From assembly GCA_033875255.1 (NCBI GenBank), contig JAWZSN010000003.1:124001-188000 (forward strand): 64,000 nucleotides of DNA. The letters are read 5' to 3'. Under the pieces are notes generated by a model. The model made no database searches and was not told the DNA's origin. It saw only the letters and a program-made list of their open reading frames with translations. The first letter of the stretch is position 1. Every line of letters begins with the position of its first letter. Positions 32,363 to 44,385 of this stretch are shown here, in pieces. Both the position numbers and the translations under genes were made by a program. Origin of the DNA: Marinimicrococcus sp033875255. Lineage in GTDB: Bacteria; Pseudomonadota; Alphaproteobacteria; Geminicoccales; Geminicoccaceae.

Positions 32363-33157
32363 TCAGCCGGCGGCTTCGACCGCCCGCTTTGCCATGACCT
32401 TCACCAGATGCGCGCGATAGTCGGCGCTGGCGTGGATGTCGCTGTTGAGCGCGTCCGCCGCCACCGTGACATTGTCGAGGGCGGCCGCCGAGAAGTTGCC
32501 GCCCAGCGCCTGCTCCATCTCGGTGGCGCGGAAGACGGCCGGACCGGCACCGGTGACCGCGACCCGCACCCCGCCGGCGGTCCGCGCCACGAAGACGCCG
32601 ACGATGGCGTAGCGGCTCGCCGGGTTGGCGAACTTGCTGTAGGCGGCTTTCTCGGGCTTGGGGAGATGCACCGCGGTGAGGATCTCGTCCTCCTCGAGGG
32701 CGGTCTCGAACATGCCCGTGAAGAAGTCCTCGGCCGCCAGCTCGCGCTTGCTGGTGCGGACCGTGGCACCCAGCGCCACCAGGGCGGCCGGGTAGTCGGC
32801 CGCAGGATCGTTGTTGCTGATCGAGCCGCCGATGGTGCCGCGATTGCGGACCTGGGCGTCGCCGATATTGCTCGCCAGCGCCGCCAGGGCCGGGATGGCC
32901 TGACGCACGGCGGCCGAGGACGCGACTTCGCCGTGCGTCGTCATGGCGCCGATGGTGAGCCCGCCGGCCTCCTCCTTGATCCCCTTGAGCTCGGCGATGC
33001 CGCCAAGGTCGATGACCGCGCTCGGCTGCGCCAGGCGCTGCTTCAAGGTGGGGATGTAGGTCATCCCGCCGGCCAGCAGCTTGGCGTCCTCGTTGCCGGT
33101 CAGGAGCTGGGCCGCCTCGGCAACCGAACCCGGCCGATGATACTCGAAACTGTACAT
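32363..33157 (-). CDS. coxM: FAD-binding subunit of xanthine-oxidase-family (CO dehydrogenase-like) enzyme
   Basis: The 264-residue flavoprotein subunit has both FAD-binding motifs: LLAGGMTYIPTLKQR (about 27-41) and the TIGGSISNNDPAADYP stretch (about 108-123). It passes electrons from the iron-sulfur subunit to the acceptor chain. It is the last gene of coxSLM; 17 bp separate it from coxL. Typical length is 260-290 residues. The substrate is set by coxL. Confidence 0.93.
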   Translation of the reverse strand: MYSFEYHRPGSVAEAAQLLTGNEDAKLLAGGMTYIPTLKQRLAQPSAVIDLGGIAELKGIKEEAGGLTIGAMTTHGEVASSAAVRQAIPALAALASNIGDAQVRNRGTIGGSISNNDPAADYPAALVALGATVRTSKRELAAEDFFTGMFETALEEDEILTAVHLPKPEKAAYSKFANPASRYAIVGVFVARTAGGVRVAVTGAGPAVFRATEMEQALGGNFSAAALDNVTVAADALNSDIHASADYRAHLVKVMAKRAVEAAG

Positions 33158-33174
33158 GCGCCTTCCCCCTCGAT

Positions 33175-35544
<2,370 letters not shown>

Positions 35545-35556
35545 GATCGCCGCTCC

Positions 35557-36039
<483 letters not shown>

Positions 36040-36137
36040 TCTCGACACCTCCCAGCACCTGACTTCTTGCGACCGGGGCGGCCGCCCCGGCTCGGCGGAC
36101 CGGCCCTGACCGACCGACCACCTTGGAATTGTTTCAA

Positions 36138-36166
36138 AAGCTAGGGTAGGGACCGGGGAGCGTCAA
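36138..36166 (-). promoter_or_regulatory. promoter of coxSLM
   Basis: Read on the minus strand: TTGACG (36166-36161), a 17-bp spacer and TAGCTT (36143-36138). The predicted start near 36131 leaves a leader of about 90 nt before coxS. It is the only strong sigma-70-like site in the coxG-coxS gap. Confidence 0.6.
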
Positions 36167-36201
36167 CGCGCTGGACGCGCCCCTGCCATCCCCTTCCGCG
36201 C

Positions 36202-36948
36202 TCAGCTCAAGATCAGGAAAAGCACCAGCACGATCAGGAGGATCACGCCGACCCAGACCAGCGGATTGTTGGCGAGGCCGCCGGCGGGTGCGGCGGCCGG
36301 GGCCTGGGGCGGGATCGGTCGCGGCTGGGGCTCCTCGGGGCCCGGTCGCAGCGGCGGCTGGGCGGCGGCCGTCGGCGGCGGGGTCGGCATCGCGCCGGCG
36401 GGTGCGGCCATCGCCGGGGAGGCCGGCGGAGCGGCGGCGGCCGCCGCGGGCTCCGGCGCCGGCGCTGCCGCGGGCTCCGCTGCGGCAGGTGCGGGCGCCT
36501 CGGCGGGGCCGCCGACGATCGTCGAGAACTTGCCGAAGAAATCGTCGGCCATTTTCTTGGCGGTGCCCTGGATCAGCCGCGAGCCGATCTGCGCGAGCTT
36601 GCCGCCGACATCGGCCTTGGCATCGTAGCGCAGGATGGTGGTCTCGGGCCCGTCCTCGGTGAGGTGGACATTGGCGCCGCCCTTGGCGAAGCCCGCCACG
36701 CCGCCGGAGCCCTCGCCGGAAATGGTGTAGCTCTCCGGCGGGTTGAGATCGCCCAGCGTCACCTTGCCGTTGAAGGTGGCGGCCACCGGGCCGACCTTGG
36801 CCTTCACCTTGGCGGTGAGCTCGTTCTCCGAGGTCTTCTCGAGGCTCTGGCAGCCGGGAATCGACTGGCGGAGGATCTCCGGATCGTTCAGGGCCTCCCA
36901 TACCCGCTGCCGCGGGGCGGGAATACGGTACTCGCCGGTCATGTCCAT
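36202..36948 (-). CDS. coxG: CoxG-type SRPBCC protein, membrane-anchored
   Basis: The 248-residue protein has an N-terminal SRPBCC (START-like) domain of about 145 residues (QRVWEALNDPEILRQSIPGC, GEGSGGVAGFAKGGANVHL, KIGS-like ends). A Pro/Ala-rich linker (about 150-225) follows, then a C-terminal hydrophobic anchor (VGVILLIVLVLFLIL). CoxG is reported to recruit or anchor CO dehydrogenase-type enzymes at the membrane and bind quinone, which fits this tail anchor. The ATG at 36948 has an AGGA site; the longer frame adds a non-conserved leader. Confidence 0.9.
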   Translation of the reverse strand: MDMTGEYRIPAPRQRVWEALNDPEILRQSIPGCQSLEKTSENELTAKVKAKVGPVAATFNGKVTLGDLNPPESYTISGEGSGGVAGFAKGGANVHLTEDGPETTILRYDAKADVGGKLAQIGSRLIQGTAKKMADDFFGKFSTIVGGPAEAPAPAAAEPAAAPAPEPAAAAAAPPASPAMAAPAGAMPTPPPTAAAQPPLRPGPEEPQPRPIPPQAPAAAPAGGLANNPLVWVGVILLIVLVLFLILS

Positions 36949-37056
36949 GGCGCGTTCCTTCTTGCTGCTGACCTGCCCGATCCTAAAGGGAGTACGATCC
37001 TCGGGCATCCCGTGGCGAGGAAGATCCCCCTCGCCGCCGGCTCTACACTTCGCTCC

Positions 37057-39396
37057 TCAGCGCTGCAAGCAGGCCCGGGCGCAGGCGTCGAGGATGGCGT
37101 CGGCGTCGAGTCGCATGACCCGGTAGATGTCCTGCACGTCGGCGGATTGCCCGAACCTGTCGACCCCCAGCGGCCACACCCGGTGCCCCCGCACGCCGCC
37201 CAGCCAGGAGAGGGTCGCCGGATGGCCGTCCAGCACCGTCACGAGCCCGGCGCCGGGAGCGAGCGGCGCCAGAAGCCCCGCAGCGTAGCTGGCGCTGCCC
37301 CGGGCCCGCCAGTCGGCGTGGAGCTGTTCGGCCGAGGTCACCACCAAGAGCCCGGCCTCGGGCATGTCCTCGTGCAGCGCCTCCAGCGCCGCCTGGGCCT
37401 CGCTCACCACCACGCCAGCCACAGCGATGGCGAGAGCGCAGCCGGGCTGCGGCTCGTGCAGCCAGTAGCCGCCGCGCAGCACCTGCCGCTCGAGATCCGC
37501 GTCCATCGCACGCTCGGGCTGCTCGATGGCGCGGGTCGAGAGACGCATGTAGGCCGAGCCGCCGTCGGGCTTTTGCATGTGCTCGAAGGCCCAGCGCATG
37601 ATGACCGCCACCTCGTCGCCGAAGGCCGGCTCGTAGGAGGTGAGGCCCGGCTGGCTCATGCCGATCAGCGGCGTGCCGATCGACTGGTGCGCTCCGCCCT
37701 CGGGCGCCAGCGACACGCCCGAGGGGGTGGCCACCAGCAGGAACCGGGCGTCCTGGTAGCAGGCATAGGTGAGGGCATCGAGACCGCGCGCGATGAACGG
37801 GTCGTAGAGCGTTCCCACGGGAAGCAGCCGCGCGCCGAACAGCTCGTGGGACAGACCCAGCGAGGCGAGGTTCAAGAAGAGATTGTTCTCGGCGATGCCG
37901 AGCTCGAGATGCTGGCCCTTGAGGCTCTGCCGCCACTGGGTCGGCGAGGGCACCTGGTTGGCGCGGAACACGTCCTCGTGCTCCTTGCGGCTGAAGACAT
38001 GACGCCGCGTCACCCAGCCGCCGAGGCTGGTCGAGACGCTGACGTCGGGCGAGGTGGTGACGATCCGCGCGGCCATCTCCTCCTCGCTGCGCGCCAGCTC
38101 GCCCATGATCCGCCCGAACACCTCCTGGGTCGACGCGCTGGCGGTGCGCCGTCCGGCCGGCAGGACCGAAGGGACCGGCAGGGCGGCTGTCTCGTGGCGC
38201 TCGACGCGGCGCTGGTAGGCGATCTGCGCCAGGAACGCGTCGAAGCGCGCGGGCTCGACGTCGAGGCCGGCATGGGGCTCCCACTCGGCGCCGGCCGGCA
38301 CGCCCATCGCCTCCTGCAGCACACCCATCTGCTCGGGCGTCATGAGGCCCGAATGATTGTCCTTGTGGCCGGCCAGCGGCAGGCCCCAGCCCTTGACCGT
38401 GTAGGCGATGAAGCAGTGCGGCAAATCGGTGTCGACCGAGCGGAAGGCCTCGAGCATGGCCTCCATGTCGTGGCCGCCGAGATTGGTCATCAAGGAGGCC
38501 AGCGCCGCATCGTCGTGGCTCTCGAGGATCTCGCGGATCGCCGCGTTGCGGCCGAGATCGCTCTCCAGATGGGCGCGCCACGCCTGGCCGCCCTTGAAGG
38601 TCAGCGCCGCGTAGAGATCGTTGGGGCAGGCGTCGATCCACTCCCGCAGGGCCTCGCCGCCGGGCCGGGCGAAGGCGCGCTGCAGCTTCTTGCCGTACTT
38701 CACCGTGACGACCCGCCAGCCGACCGCCGAGAAAAAGCTCTCGATCTTCTCGAAGAGCTGCTCGGGCACCACCCGGTCGAGGCTCTGGCGGTTGTAATCG
38801 ATCACCCACCAGACGTTGCGGACGTCGTATTTCCAGCCCTCGAGCATCGCCTCGTAGACATTGCCCTCGTCCAGCTCGGCATCGCCGACGATGGCGATCA
38901 TGCGGCCGTCGGGCTGCTCGGCCGGCACCATATCGTGGAGCCGCACATAGTCCTGGGTCAGCGAGGCGAACAGGCTCATGGCAGCGCCCAGGCCGACCGA
39001 GCCGGTGGAGAAGTCGACTCCGGTCGCGTCCTTGGTGCGCGAGGGGTAGGACTGGGCACCGCCCAGGGCGCGGAACCGCTCGAGCCGCTCGCGGGTCTGG
39101 CGGCCGAGAAGATACATGGCGGCGTGGTAGATGGGGCTGGCGTGGGGCTTGACCGCGATCCGGTCGCCCGGCCGCATGATCTCGAAGAAGAGCGCGGTCA
39201 TGATGGTGGCGACCGAGGCGCACGAGGCCTGGTGGCCGCCGACCTTGAGCTTGTCGCGGGCCGGGCGGAGGTGGTTGGCGTGATGGATCGTCCAGCTCGC
39301 GAGCCAGAGAAGCTTCTTCTCGATGGCGGCCAAGGTCTCGAGCCGTTCGGCCTGTTCCGTCCTGGCCGGTGTCTTCGGCTTCGTCGTCACGCTCAT
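37057..39396 (-). CDS. thiamine-diphosphate enzyme, homodimeric pyruvate dehydrogenase E1-type
   Basis: The 779-residue protein is of the transketolase/AceE kind. It has N-terminal HHANHLRPARDKLKVGGHQAS, the ThDP motif IVGDAELDEGNVYEAMLEGWKYDVRN near 171 (broken across Asp-Glu positions), a central Pyr domain (ELGIAENNLFLNLASLGLSHELFG), and a C-terminal domain. It would decarboxylate a 2-oxoacid. No E2/E3 genes are adjacent, so its partner complex is unknown. The ATG at 39396 was chosen because the frame upstream has no conserved sequence. Divergent from the amidase operon, with coxG 108 bp downstream. Confidence 0.85.
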   Translation of the reverse strand: MSVTTKPKTPARTEQAERLETLAAIEKKLLWLASWTIHHANHLRPARDKLKVGGHQASCASVATIMTALFFEIMRPGDRIAVKPHASPIYHAAMYLLGRQTRERLERFRALGGAQSYPSRTKDATGVDFSTGSVGLGAAMSLFASLTQDYVRLHDMVPAEQPDGRMIAIVGDAELDEGNVYEAMLEGWKYDVRNVWWVIDYNRQSLDRVVPEQLFEKIESFFSAVGWRVVTVKYGKKLQRAFARPGGEALREWIDACPNDLYAALTFKGGQAWRAHLESDLGRNAAIREILESHDDAALASLMTNLGGHDMEAMLEAFRSVDTDLPHCFIAYTVKGWGLPLAGHKDNHSGLMTPEQMGVLQEAMGVPAGAEWEPHAGLDVEPARFDAFLAQIAYQRRVERHETAALPVPSVLPAGRRTASASTQEVFGRIMGELARSEEEMAARIVTTSPDVSVSTSLGGWVTRRHVFSRKEHEDVFRANQVPSPTQWRQSLKGQHLELGIAENNLFLNLASLGLSHELFGARLLPVGTLYDPFIARGLDALTYACYQDARFLLVATPSGVSLAPEGGAHQSIGTPLIGMSQPGLTSYEPAFGDEVAVIMRWAFEHMQKPDGGSAYMRLSTRAIEQPERAMDADLERQVLRGGYWLHEPQPGCALAIAVAGVVVSEAQAALEALHEDMPEAGLLVVTSAEQLHADWRARGSASYAAGLLAPLAPGAGLVTVLDGHPATLSWLGGVRGHRVWPLGVDRFGQSADVQDIYRVMRLDADAILDACARACLQR

Positions 39397-39593
39397 GCCG
39401 GTCTTCCTCCCCGCGAAGCTTCTGCGGCCGCTAGCCTCAGCCGATTTAGACCGGAGCGGCGCCGCCGCCAAGCTGCGCTGCCCGCGGACCCGATGCGCGC
39501 GGATGGCAGCCATGCCGAGAGGTCCCGGCGCGCCGCCTTCCGCCCTGCCTGGCGAGCGGGTAACTCAGGGAGCCACATCAGGGGGAGGGCGTC

Positions 39594-39773
39594 ATGGAAG
39601 AGCAGGACCGCGTCGTGTCCGAATCGGGCGTCGAAATCGAGGAGCGTGCCGTGGCTACCGCGCGCGGGGTGCTGCCCGCGGTGCGCGAGATGGCAGCCGA
39701 GCTGCCGTTCGCCGCCGAGCCCGCCGATTTCCTTGTGGCCCTCGAGCGGCTCGCCGCGGAGGACGGGGCATGA
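39594..39773 (+). CDS. 59-aa AtzG/GatC-like partner of the amidase (DUF4089-like)
   Basis: A 59-codon gene with a strong RBS (GGGGGAGGG, 6 bases before the ATG) and a stop that overlaps the amidase start (ATGA). It is mostly helical and acidic: SESGVEIEERAVATARG, then AVREMAAELPFAAEPADF. The layout, with a central amphipathic helix and an ELPF...EPADF end, resembles AtzG/DUF4089 or GatC, small proteins that stabilise amidases. In the cyanuric-acid pathway AtzG stabilises the amidase AtzE. The assignment is inference from size, pattern and neighbour. Confidence 0.6.
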   Translation: MEEQDRVVSESGVEIEERAVATARGVLPAVREMAAELPFAAEPADFLVALERLAAEDGA

Positions 39774-41194
39774 GCGCCGACATTCTGTCGCTGGGCCTGT
39801 GCGAGCTCGCAGCCGCCATCGCCGGGGGCGAGGTCACCTCGCAGGCCGCCACCGAGGCGAGTCTGGATGCGCTCGAGCAGCACGGGCCAGCGCTCAACGC
39901 CGTGGCCCGGCTGCGCCGCGAGCAGGCGCTGGAGCAGGCGGAGGCCTGCGACCGCGAGCGCCGGGCCGGCAGGCTGCGGGGGCCGCTGCACGGCGTGCCG
40001 CTGGCCCACAAGGACATGTTCCACCGCAAGGGCGAGCTGGGCGAGTGCGGTGCGGCTCTCATGAAGGGCAATCGCGCCGCTGCCACCGCCACCGCCATCG
40101 AGCGACTCGACGAGGCCGGCGCCATCGACATCGGCCGCCTCAACATGGTGGAGTTCGCGCTCGGGATCACCGGCCACAACGCCCACACCGGCCATCCGCG
40201 CAACGCCTGGGACCTGTCGCGGATCACCGGCGGCTCTACCAGCGGCGGGGCCACCGCGGTGGCAGCACGTCTGGTGGCGGCGACCCTGGGCTCGGATACC
40301 GGCGGGTCGATCCGCGTGCCCTCCGCCTTGTGCAATCTCGTGGGCATCAAGCCGACCTACGGGCGCGTCAGCCGCGCCGGCGCCATGCCGCTGGCCTTCT
40401 CGCTCGACCATGTGGGGCCGCTCTGCCGCTCGGCCGAGGACGCCGCGTTGATGCTCCAGGCCATCGCCGGCCAGGACCCGCGCGACCGCACCAGCAGCCC
40501 GCGGCCGGTGCCCGACTACCGGGCGGCGCTGAAGGACGATCTCAGGGGTGTCAGGGTCACCAGCGCCCGCGACTGTTTCGAGAGCGCCATCGACGGTCAG
40601 GTGCAAGGCCTCATGGACGAGGCGATGCAGGCCATGGCCGGGCTGGGCGCCAAGGTGGCGCCGCGTGTCCTGCCGGGCATGGAGCGGCTCAACGCGCTGC
40701 GCCGGGTGGTCATGATGTCGGAGGCCGCGGCCTACCACCGGGAGCTCATCCGCACCCGCCGGGAGGCCTACAACCCGCAGACCACGAGCCGCATGGTCCC
40801 GGGCTTCGCCCTCTCGGCGGTCGACTACCTGACGGCACTCTCCGCACGGGCGACCTGTCTCGAGGAGTTCTGCGCCGTGGCCTTCGCCGAGGCCGACATC
40901 CTGGCGATGCCGACGACCCCGGCGCCCACCCCGACCATCGCCGAGACCGACACGGGCGGGGATCCGGGCTTCGTGGCGCTGGCCAACGCCGTCGGCAGCA
41001 TCGTCATGCCCTTCAACTATCTGGGCCTGCCGGCGCTGAGCGTGCCCATGGGCTTCGATGCCAACGGCATGCCGGTGGGGCTGCATCTGGTCGGCCGGCC
41101 CTTCGCGGAGGGCCTGCTGCTGCGCGCCGCCCACGCCTTCGAGAAGGCCACCGGCTTCAGCGCCCGCCGCCCGTCCTTCCCCGCCGGGTCGTGA
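39770..41194 (+). CDS. amidase-signature hydrolase (AtzE/GatA-like)
   Basis: The 474-residue protein has the amidase-signature core. The catalytic Lys is K81 (HGVPLAHKDMF), the cis-Ser segment is GGSTSGG (154-160), and the nucleophile is S180 in GSDTGGSIRVPSALC. The C-terminal part has LGLPALSVPMGF. It hydrolyses a small amide. Presence of a 59-aa partner directly upstream favours an AtzE/GatA-like complex, but the substrate is unknown. The ATG overlaps the small gene's stop. The EamA gene begins 28 bp after the stop. Confidence 0.93.
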   Translation: MSADILSLGLCELAAAIAGGEVTSQAATEASLDALEQHGPALNAVARLRREQALEQAEACDRERRAGRLRGPLHGVPLAHKDMFHRKGELGECGAALMKGNRAAATATAIERLDEAGAIDIGRLNMVEFALGITGHNAHTGHPRNAWDLSRITGGSTSGGATAVAARLVAATLGSDTGGSIRVPSALCNLVGIKPTYGRVSRAGAMPLAFSLDHVGPLCRSAEDAALMLQAIAGQDPRDRTSSPRPVPDYRAALKDDLRGVRVTSARDCFESAIDGQVQGLMDEAMQAMAGLGAKVAPRVLPGMERLNALRRVVMMSEAAAYHRELIRTRREAYNPQTTSRMVPGFALSAVDYLTALSARATCLEEFCAVAFAEADILAMPTTPAPTPTIAETDTGGDPGFVALANAVGSIVMPFNYLGLPALSVPMGFDANGMPVGLHLVGRPFAEGLLLRAAHAFEKATGFSARRPSFPAGS

Positions 41195-41222
41195 CGTGGC
41201 GGCAGGCACTCTCGCCGTCGGA

Positions 41223-42110
41223 ATGAGGCCCGAGGTCAAGGGCATGTTGCTGACGCTGCTGGCCATGGGCCTGTTCGGGACCATGGACGCGCTCAGCAAG
41301 GCCCTGGTCACGGCCTACCCGGCGCCGCTGGTCCTGTGGCTGCGCCATCTGGCGGCGGTGCCGATCGTGCTGTTGATCCTGGCGCCGCGCCGGCCGCTGG
41401 CGCTGGCCCGCTCGCGCCGACCCTGGCTCCAGCTCCTGCGCACCGCGATCCTGGTGGTCGAGATGGGGCTGGCGCTGCTGGCGTTCCGCTACATGGCGCT
41501 GGCCGAGGTCCACTCGATCCTCGCGGTGACACCGTTGCTCGCCACGGCGCTTTCCGTGCCGCTGCTCGGCGAGCGGGTGGGCTGGCGCCGCTGGCTGGCG
41601 GTGGCCATCGGCTTTCTGGGCGTGCTGGTGATCCTGCGGCCGGGCCTCGCGGTGATCCAGCCGGCGGCGCTCATCGCCCTCGCCGCCACCGGCCTTTATG
41701 CCATCTACAACGTGATGACCCGCCACGTCGGGCTCATCGACCGGTCAGAGACATCGTTCCTCTGGCAGATCGTCGGCGGCGCGCTGCTTTTGTGCCTGGT
41801 GGGGCCGTTCTACTGGGAGCCGCTGGAGCCGGTGCATTGGGTCATGGTGGTGGCACTCGCCGCCGCCGGGGCCGCTGGCCATTACTGCCTCGTGCGCGCC
41901 CTGGGCCTCGCTCCGATCGTCGTCGTCCAGCCCTTCACCTACACGCTTCTCGTGTGGGCCGTGGTGATCGGCTATCTCGTCTTCGGCAATCTTCCCGACC
42001 TTTATACCGTCGCCGGTGCGGCCATGATCGTCGTCGCCGGCAGCTATGCCGCGTGGCGCGAGCATGTGCGCGGCGCTCGTGCGGCACGATCCAGCGGAGA
42101 GAATGGATGA
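41223..42110 (+). CDS. EamA/DMT-family transporter
   Basis: The 295-residue protein has ten predicted TM helices in two EamA repeats, with LLTLLAMGLFGTMDALSKAL at the start and the conserved LAEVHSILAVTPLLATALSVPLLGE turn before the second half. Such proteins move metabolites across the inner membrane. ATG at 41223 fits the first helix; a GTG at 41196 gives a short extra N-terminus. It lies inside the amidase operon and its stop overlaps the next gene's ATG. The substrate may be a product of the amidase. Confidence 0.88.
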   Translation: MRPEVKGMLLTLLAMGLFGTMDALSKALVTAYPAPLVLWLRHLAAVPIVLLILAPRRPLALARSRRPWLQLLRTAILVVEMGLALLAFRYMALAEVHSILAVTPLLATALSVPLLGERVGWRRWLAVAIGFLGVLVILRPGLAVIQPAALIALAATGLYAIYNVMTRHVGLIDRSETSFLWQIVGGALLLCLVGPFYWEPLEPVHWVMVVALAAAGAAGHYCLVRALGLAPIVVVQPFTYTLLVWAVVIGYLVFGNLPDLYTVAGAAMIVVAGSYAAWREHVRGARAARSSGENG

Positions 42111-43426
42111 GCAGCCAGCAAGGCACGGTGATCCTTGCCAGTTTCAAGGTGAAGCCCGACAGCGTCGAGGCCTTTCTGGAGGCGGCGCGCCGCCATGCCC
42201 AGACCTCGCTGTCCGAGGAGCCGGGCTGCCAGCAATTCGACGTGGTGCAGGACGGCGAGGATCCCTCCCGCGTCCTTCTCTACGAGGTCTATGCCGACGA
42301 CGCGGCGGTCGAGGCGCATCGCGGCCAGCCCTATATTGAGCGCTTCCGGCTCGCCACCCAGGATCTGGTGGAGGAGCGCACGATCACCCGCATGAGCCGG
42401 CTGCACCATCCGCGCAAGGACCGGCCCGGCGCCAAGCGCGTGCTGGTCTGCTCGCCGCAGCTCAAGGACCGCGGCCATCTCCTCGAGCCGCTGCGCGCCG
42501 CCGGCCTCGAGCCGGTGATGAATCCCCACGGCCGGCCCCTCAAGGAGGACGAGCTGATCGCCCTTCTGCCCGGCTGCGTCGCCACCATCGCCAGCATCGA
42601 GCCCTACAACGACCGCGTCTTCGGCTCGGCGCCGCAGCTCAAGGCGGTGGCCCGGATGGGCGTCGGCTACGACCAGATCGACGTCGCCGCCGCGACCCGC
42701 CACGACGTCGCCGTGGCCATGGCCTTCGGCACCAACCACGAGGCGGTGGCCGACCACGCCTTCGCGATGATGGGCGCGCTGGCCTCGCGCCTCGCCGACT
42801 ACGACCAGCGGGTCCGCTCGGGCGGTTGGGGCAGCATGTTCCACGGCAAGCTGCATGGCGCCACCGTCGGAATCATCGGCTTCGGGCGGATCGGCCGCGC
42901 GGTGGCCAAGCGCTGCCAGGGCTTCAACATGGAGGTGCTGGTCACCGACCCGGCCATGGACGCCGAGACCGTGGCGCGGCTGGGCTGCCGGCTGGTGCCG
43001 ATGGACGAGCTGCTGGCCGCCTCGGACTTCGTCACCCTGCACTGCCCGCTGGCGGCCGACACGCGCGGCCTGATCGACCAGCGCTGCCTGGGCCTGATGA
43101 AGCCGGGCGCGTTCCTCGTCAACACCGCCCGCGGCGGCGTGGTGGACGAGGCGGCTCTCCACGAGGCGCTGGCCTCCGGGCGCATCGCTGGCGCCGGCAT
43201 CGACGTGTTCGAGGTCGAGCCGATGAAGGAGTCGCCGCTCAAGGCGCTGCCCAACGTCATCCTGACGCCGCATGTGGCCGGCGTGAGCGGGCCCGCGCTC
43301 GAGGCCATGACCATGCGCTGCGTGGAGAGCATCATCGCTATTGCCGTACGCGGCGAGGATCCCGGCGGCGGTCTCGTGCTCAATCCCGAGGCTCTTGCGG
43401 CGCAGCGCTCGCGGGACCATGCTTGA
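42107..43426 (+). CDS. ABM-domain / D-2-hydroxyacid dehydrogenase fusion
   Basis: A single 439-residue frame. Residues about 1-94 form an ABM-type ferredoxin-like domain (ILASFKVKPDSVEAFL, EEPGCQQFDVVQD, LYEVYADDAAVEAH). Residues about 105-439 form a D-isomer-specific 2-hydroxyacid dehydrogenase: NAD-binding VGIIGFGRIGRAVA (near 250), the catalytic Arg in NTARGG, Glu in FEVEP and His in TPHVAG. No stop or start codon separates the two parts, so this looks like a true fusion. The dehydrogenase reduces or oxidises a 2-hydroxy/2-oxo acid. ATG at 42107 overlaps the EamA stop. Confidence 0.85.
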   Translation: MSSQQGTVILASFKVKPDSVEAFLEAARRHAQTSLSEEPGCQQFDVVQDGEDPSRVLLYEVYADDAAVEAHRGQPYIERFRLATQDLVEERTITRMSRLHHPRKDRPGAKRVLVCSPQLKDRGHLLEPLRAAGLEPVMNPHGRPLKEDELIALLPGCVATIASIEPYNDRVFGSAPQLKAVARMGVGYDQIDVAAATRHDVAVAMAFGTNHEAVADHAFAMMGALASRLADYDQRVRSGGWGSMFHGKLHGATVGIIGFGRIGRAVAKRCQGFNMEVLVTDPAMDAETVARLGCRLVPMDELLAASDFVTLHCPLAADTRGLIDQRCLGLMKPGAFLVNTARGGVVDEAALHEALASGRIAGAGIDVFEVEPMKESPLKALPNVILTPHVAGVSGPALEAMTMRCVESIIAIAVRGEDPGGGLVLNPEALAAQRSRDHA

Positions 43427-43488
43427 GAGGTAACGAGGCGGGGTGCCGGACACCCCGCCATTCCTCTTCCATACGGCCTTCCGCGCAC

Positions 43489-44325
43489 ATGAATGACGTC
43501 ATCATCGATCAGGCCGGCACCGGCAAGGCGGTGCCGCTTTACGGTCCCGAAGCTTTCGAGGGGATGCGCCGGGCGGGCCGGCTCGCCGCCCTGACGCTCG
43601 ACTTCATCACGCCGCACGTCCGTCCCGGCGTCTCGACCGGCGAGCTCGACCGGCTGATCGAGCAGTTCATGCGCGAGCATGACGGCGTGCCGGCGACCCT
43701 GGGCTACAGGGGCTATCCCAAGAGCTCGTGCATCTCGATCAACCATGTCGTCAATCACGGCATTCCCGACGAGAAGAGGCGGCTCAAGGAAGGCGATATC
43801 GTCAATATCGACGTCACCGTGATCCTGGACGGCTGGTACGGCGACACCAGCCGGATGTACTGGGTCGGGAAGAAGGTGCCGGTCAAGGCGCGGCTGTTGT
43901 GCGAGCGCACGTTCGAATCGCTCTGGGCGGGGATCCGCGCCGCCAGGCCGGGCGCCACGCTGGGCGATGTCGGGCACGCCATCCAGCAGGTCGCCGAGGA
44001 GCGCCGCAACGGCGTCGCCTTCTCGGTGGTGCGCGACTTCGTCGGGCACGGGATCGGCCGGCTCTTCCACGACGCGCCGGAGGTCAAGCACTATGGCAGG
44101 CCGGGCGAGGGGCTGGTCCTGGCGCCGGGCATGATCTTCACCATCGAGCCGATGATCAATGCCGGCACCTGGGAGGTGAAGATCCTCGACGACGGCTGGA
44201 CCACCGTGACCAAGGACCGCGAGCCCTCGGCCCAGTTCGAGCACACGATCGGGATCACCGGGGAAGGCTGCGAGATCTTCACCCTCTCGCCGGTCGGCCT
44301 CGAGAAGCCGCCTTACAAGGGCTGA
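43489..44325 (+). CDS. map: type I methionine aminopeptidase
   Basis: The 278-residue protein is a class I methionine aminopeptidase, removing the initiator Met from new proteins. Metal ligands sit in NIDVTVILDGWYGDTSRMY (two Asp), FVGHGIGRLFHD (His), TIEPM (Glu) and SAQFEHTIGIT (Glu). The N-terminal 30 residues are slightly longer than in E. coli MAP. ATG at 43489 was chosen as the first that includes the whole conserved region. It lies 62 bp after the fusion gene and probably has its own promoter. Confidence 0.93.
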   Translation: MNDVIIDQAGTGKAVPLYGPEAFEGMRRAGRLAALTLDFITPHVRPGVSTGELDRLIEQFMREHDGVPATLGYRGYPKSSCISINHVVNHGIPDEKRRLKEGDIVNIDVTVILDGWYGDTSRMYWVGKKVPVKARLLCERTFESLWAGIRAARPGATLGDVGHAIQQVAEERRNGVAFSVVRDFVGHGIGRLFHDAPEVKHYGRPGEGLVLAPGMIFTIEPMINAGTWEVKILDDGWTTVTKDREPSAQFEHTIGITGEGCEIFTLSPVGLEKPPYKG

Positions 44326-44385
44326 TCCCCGCAGGGGCCAGCGACCGGGGCGCCCCGCCGGGCAGGCGGCGGCGCCCCTTTTTCG

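Noticed and set aside
36664..41226. 1520-residue plus-strand frame
   Set aside because: It runs antisense to coxG and the E1-type gene and in a wrong frame through the amidase; its composition is that of a shadow frame.
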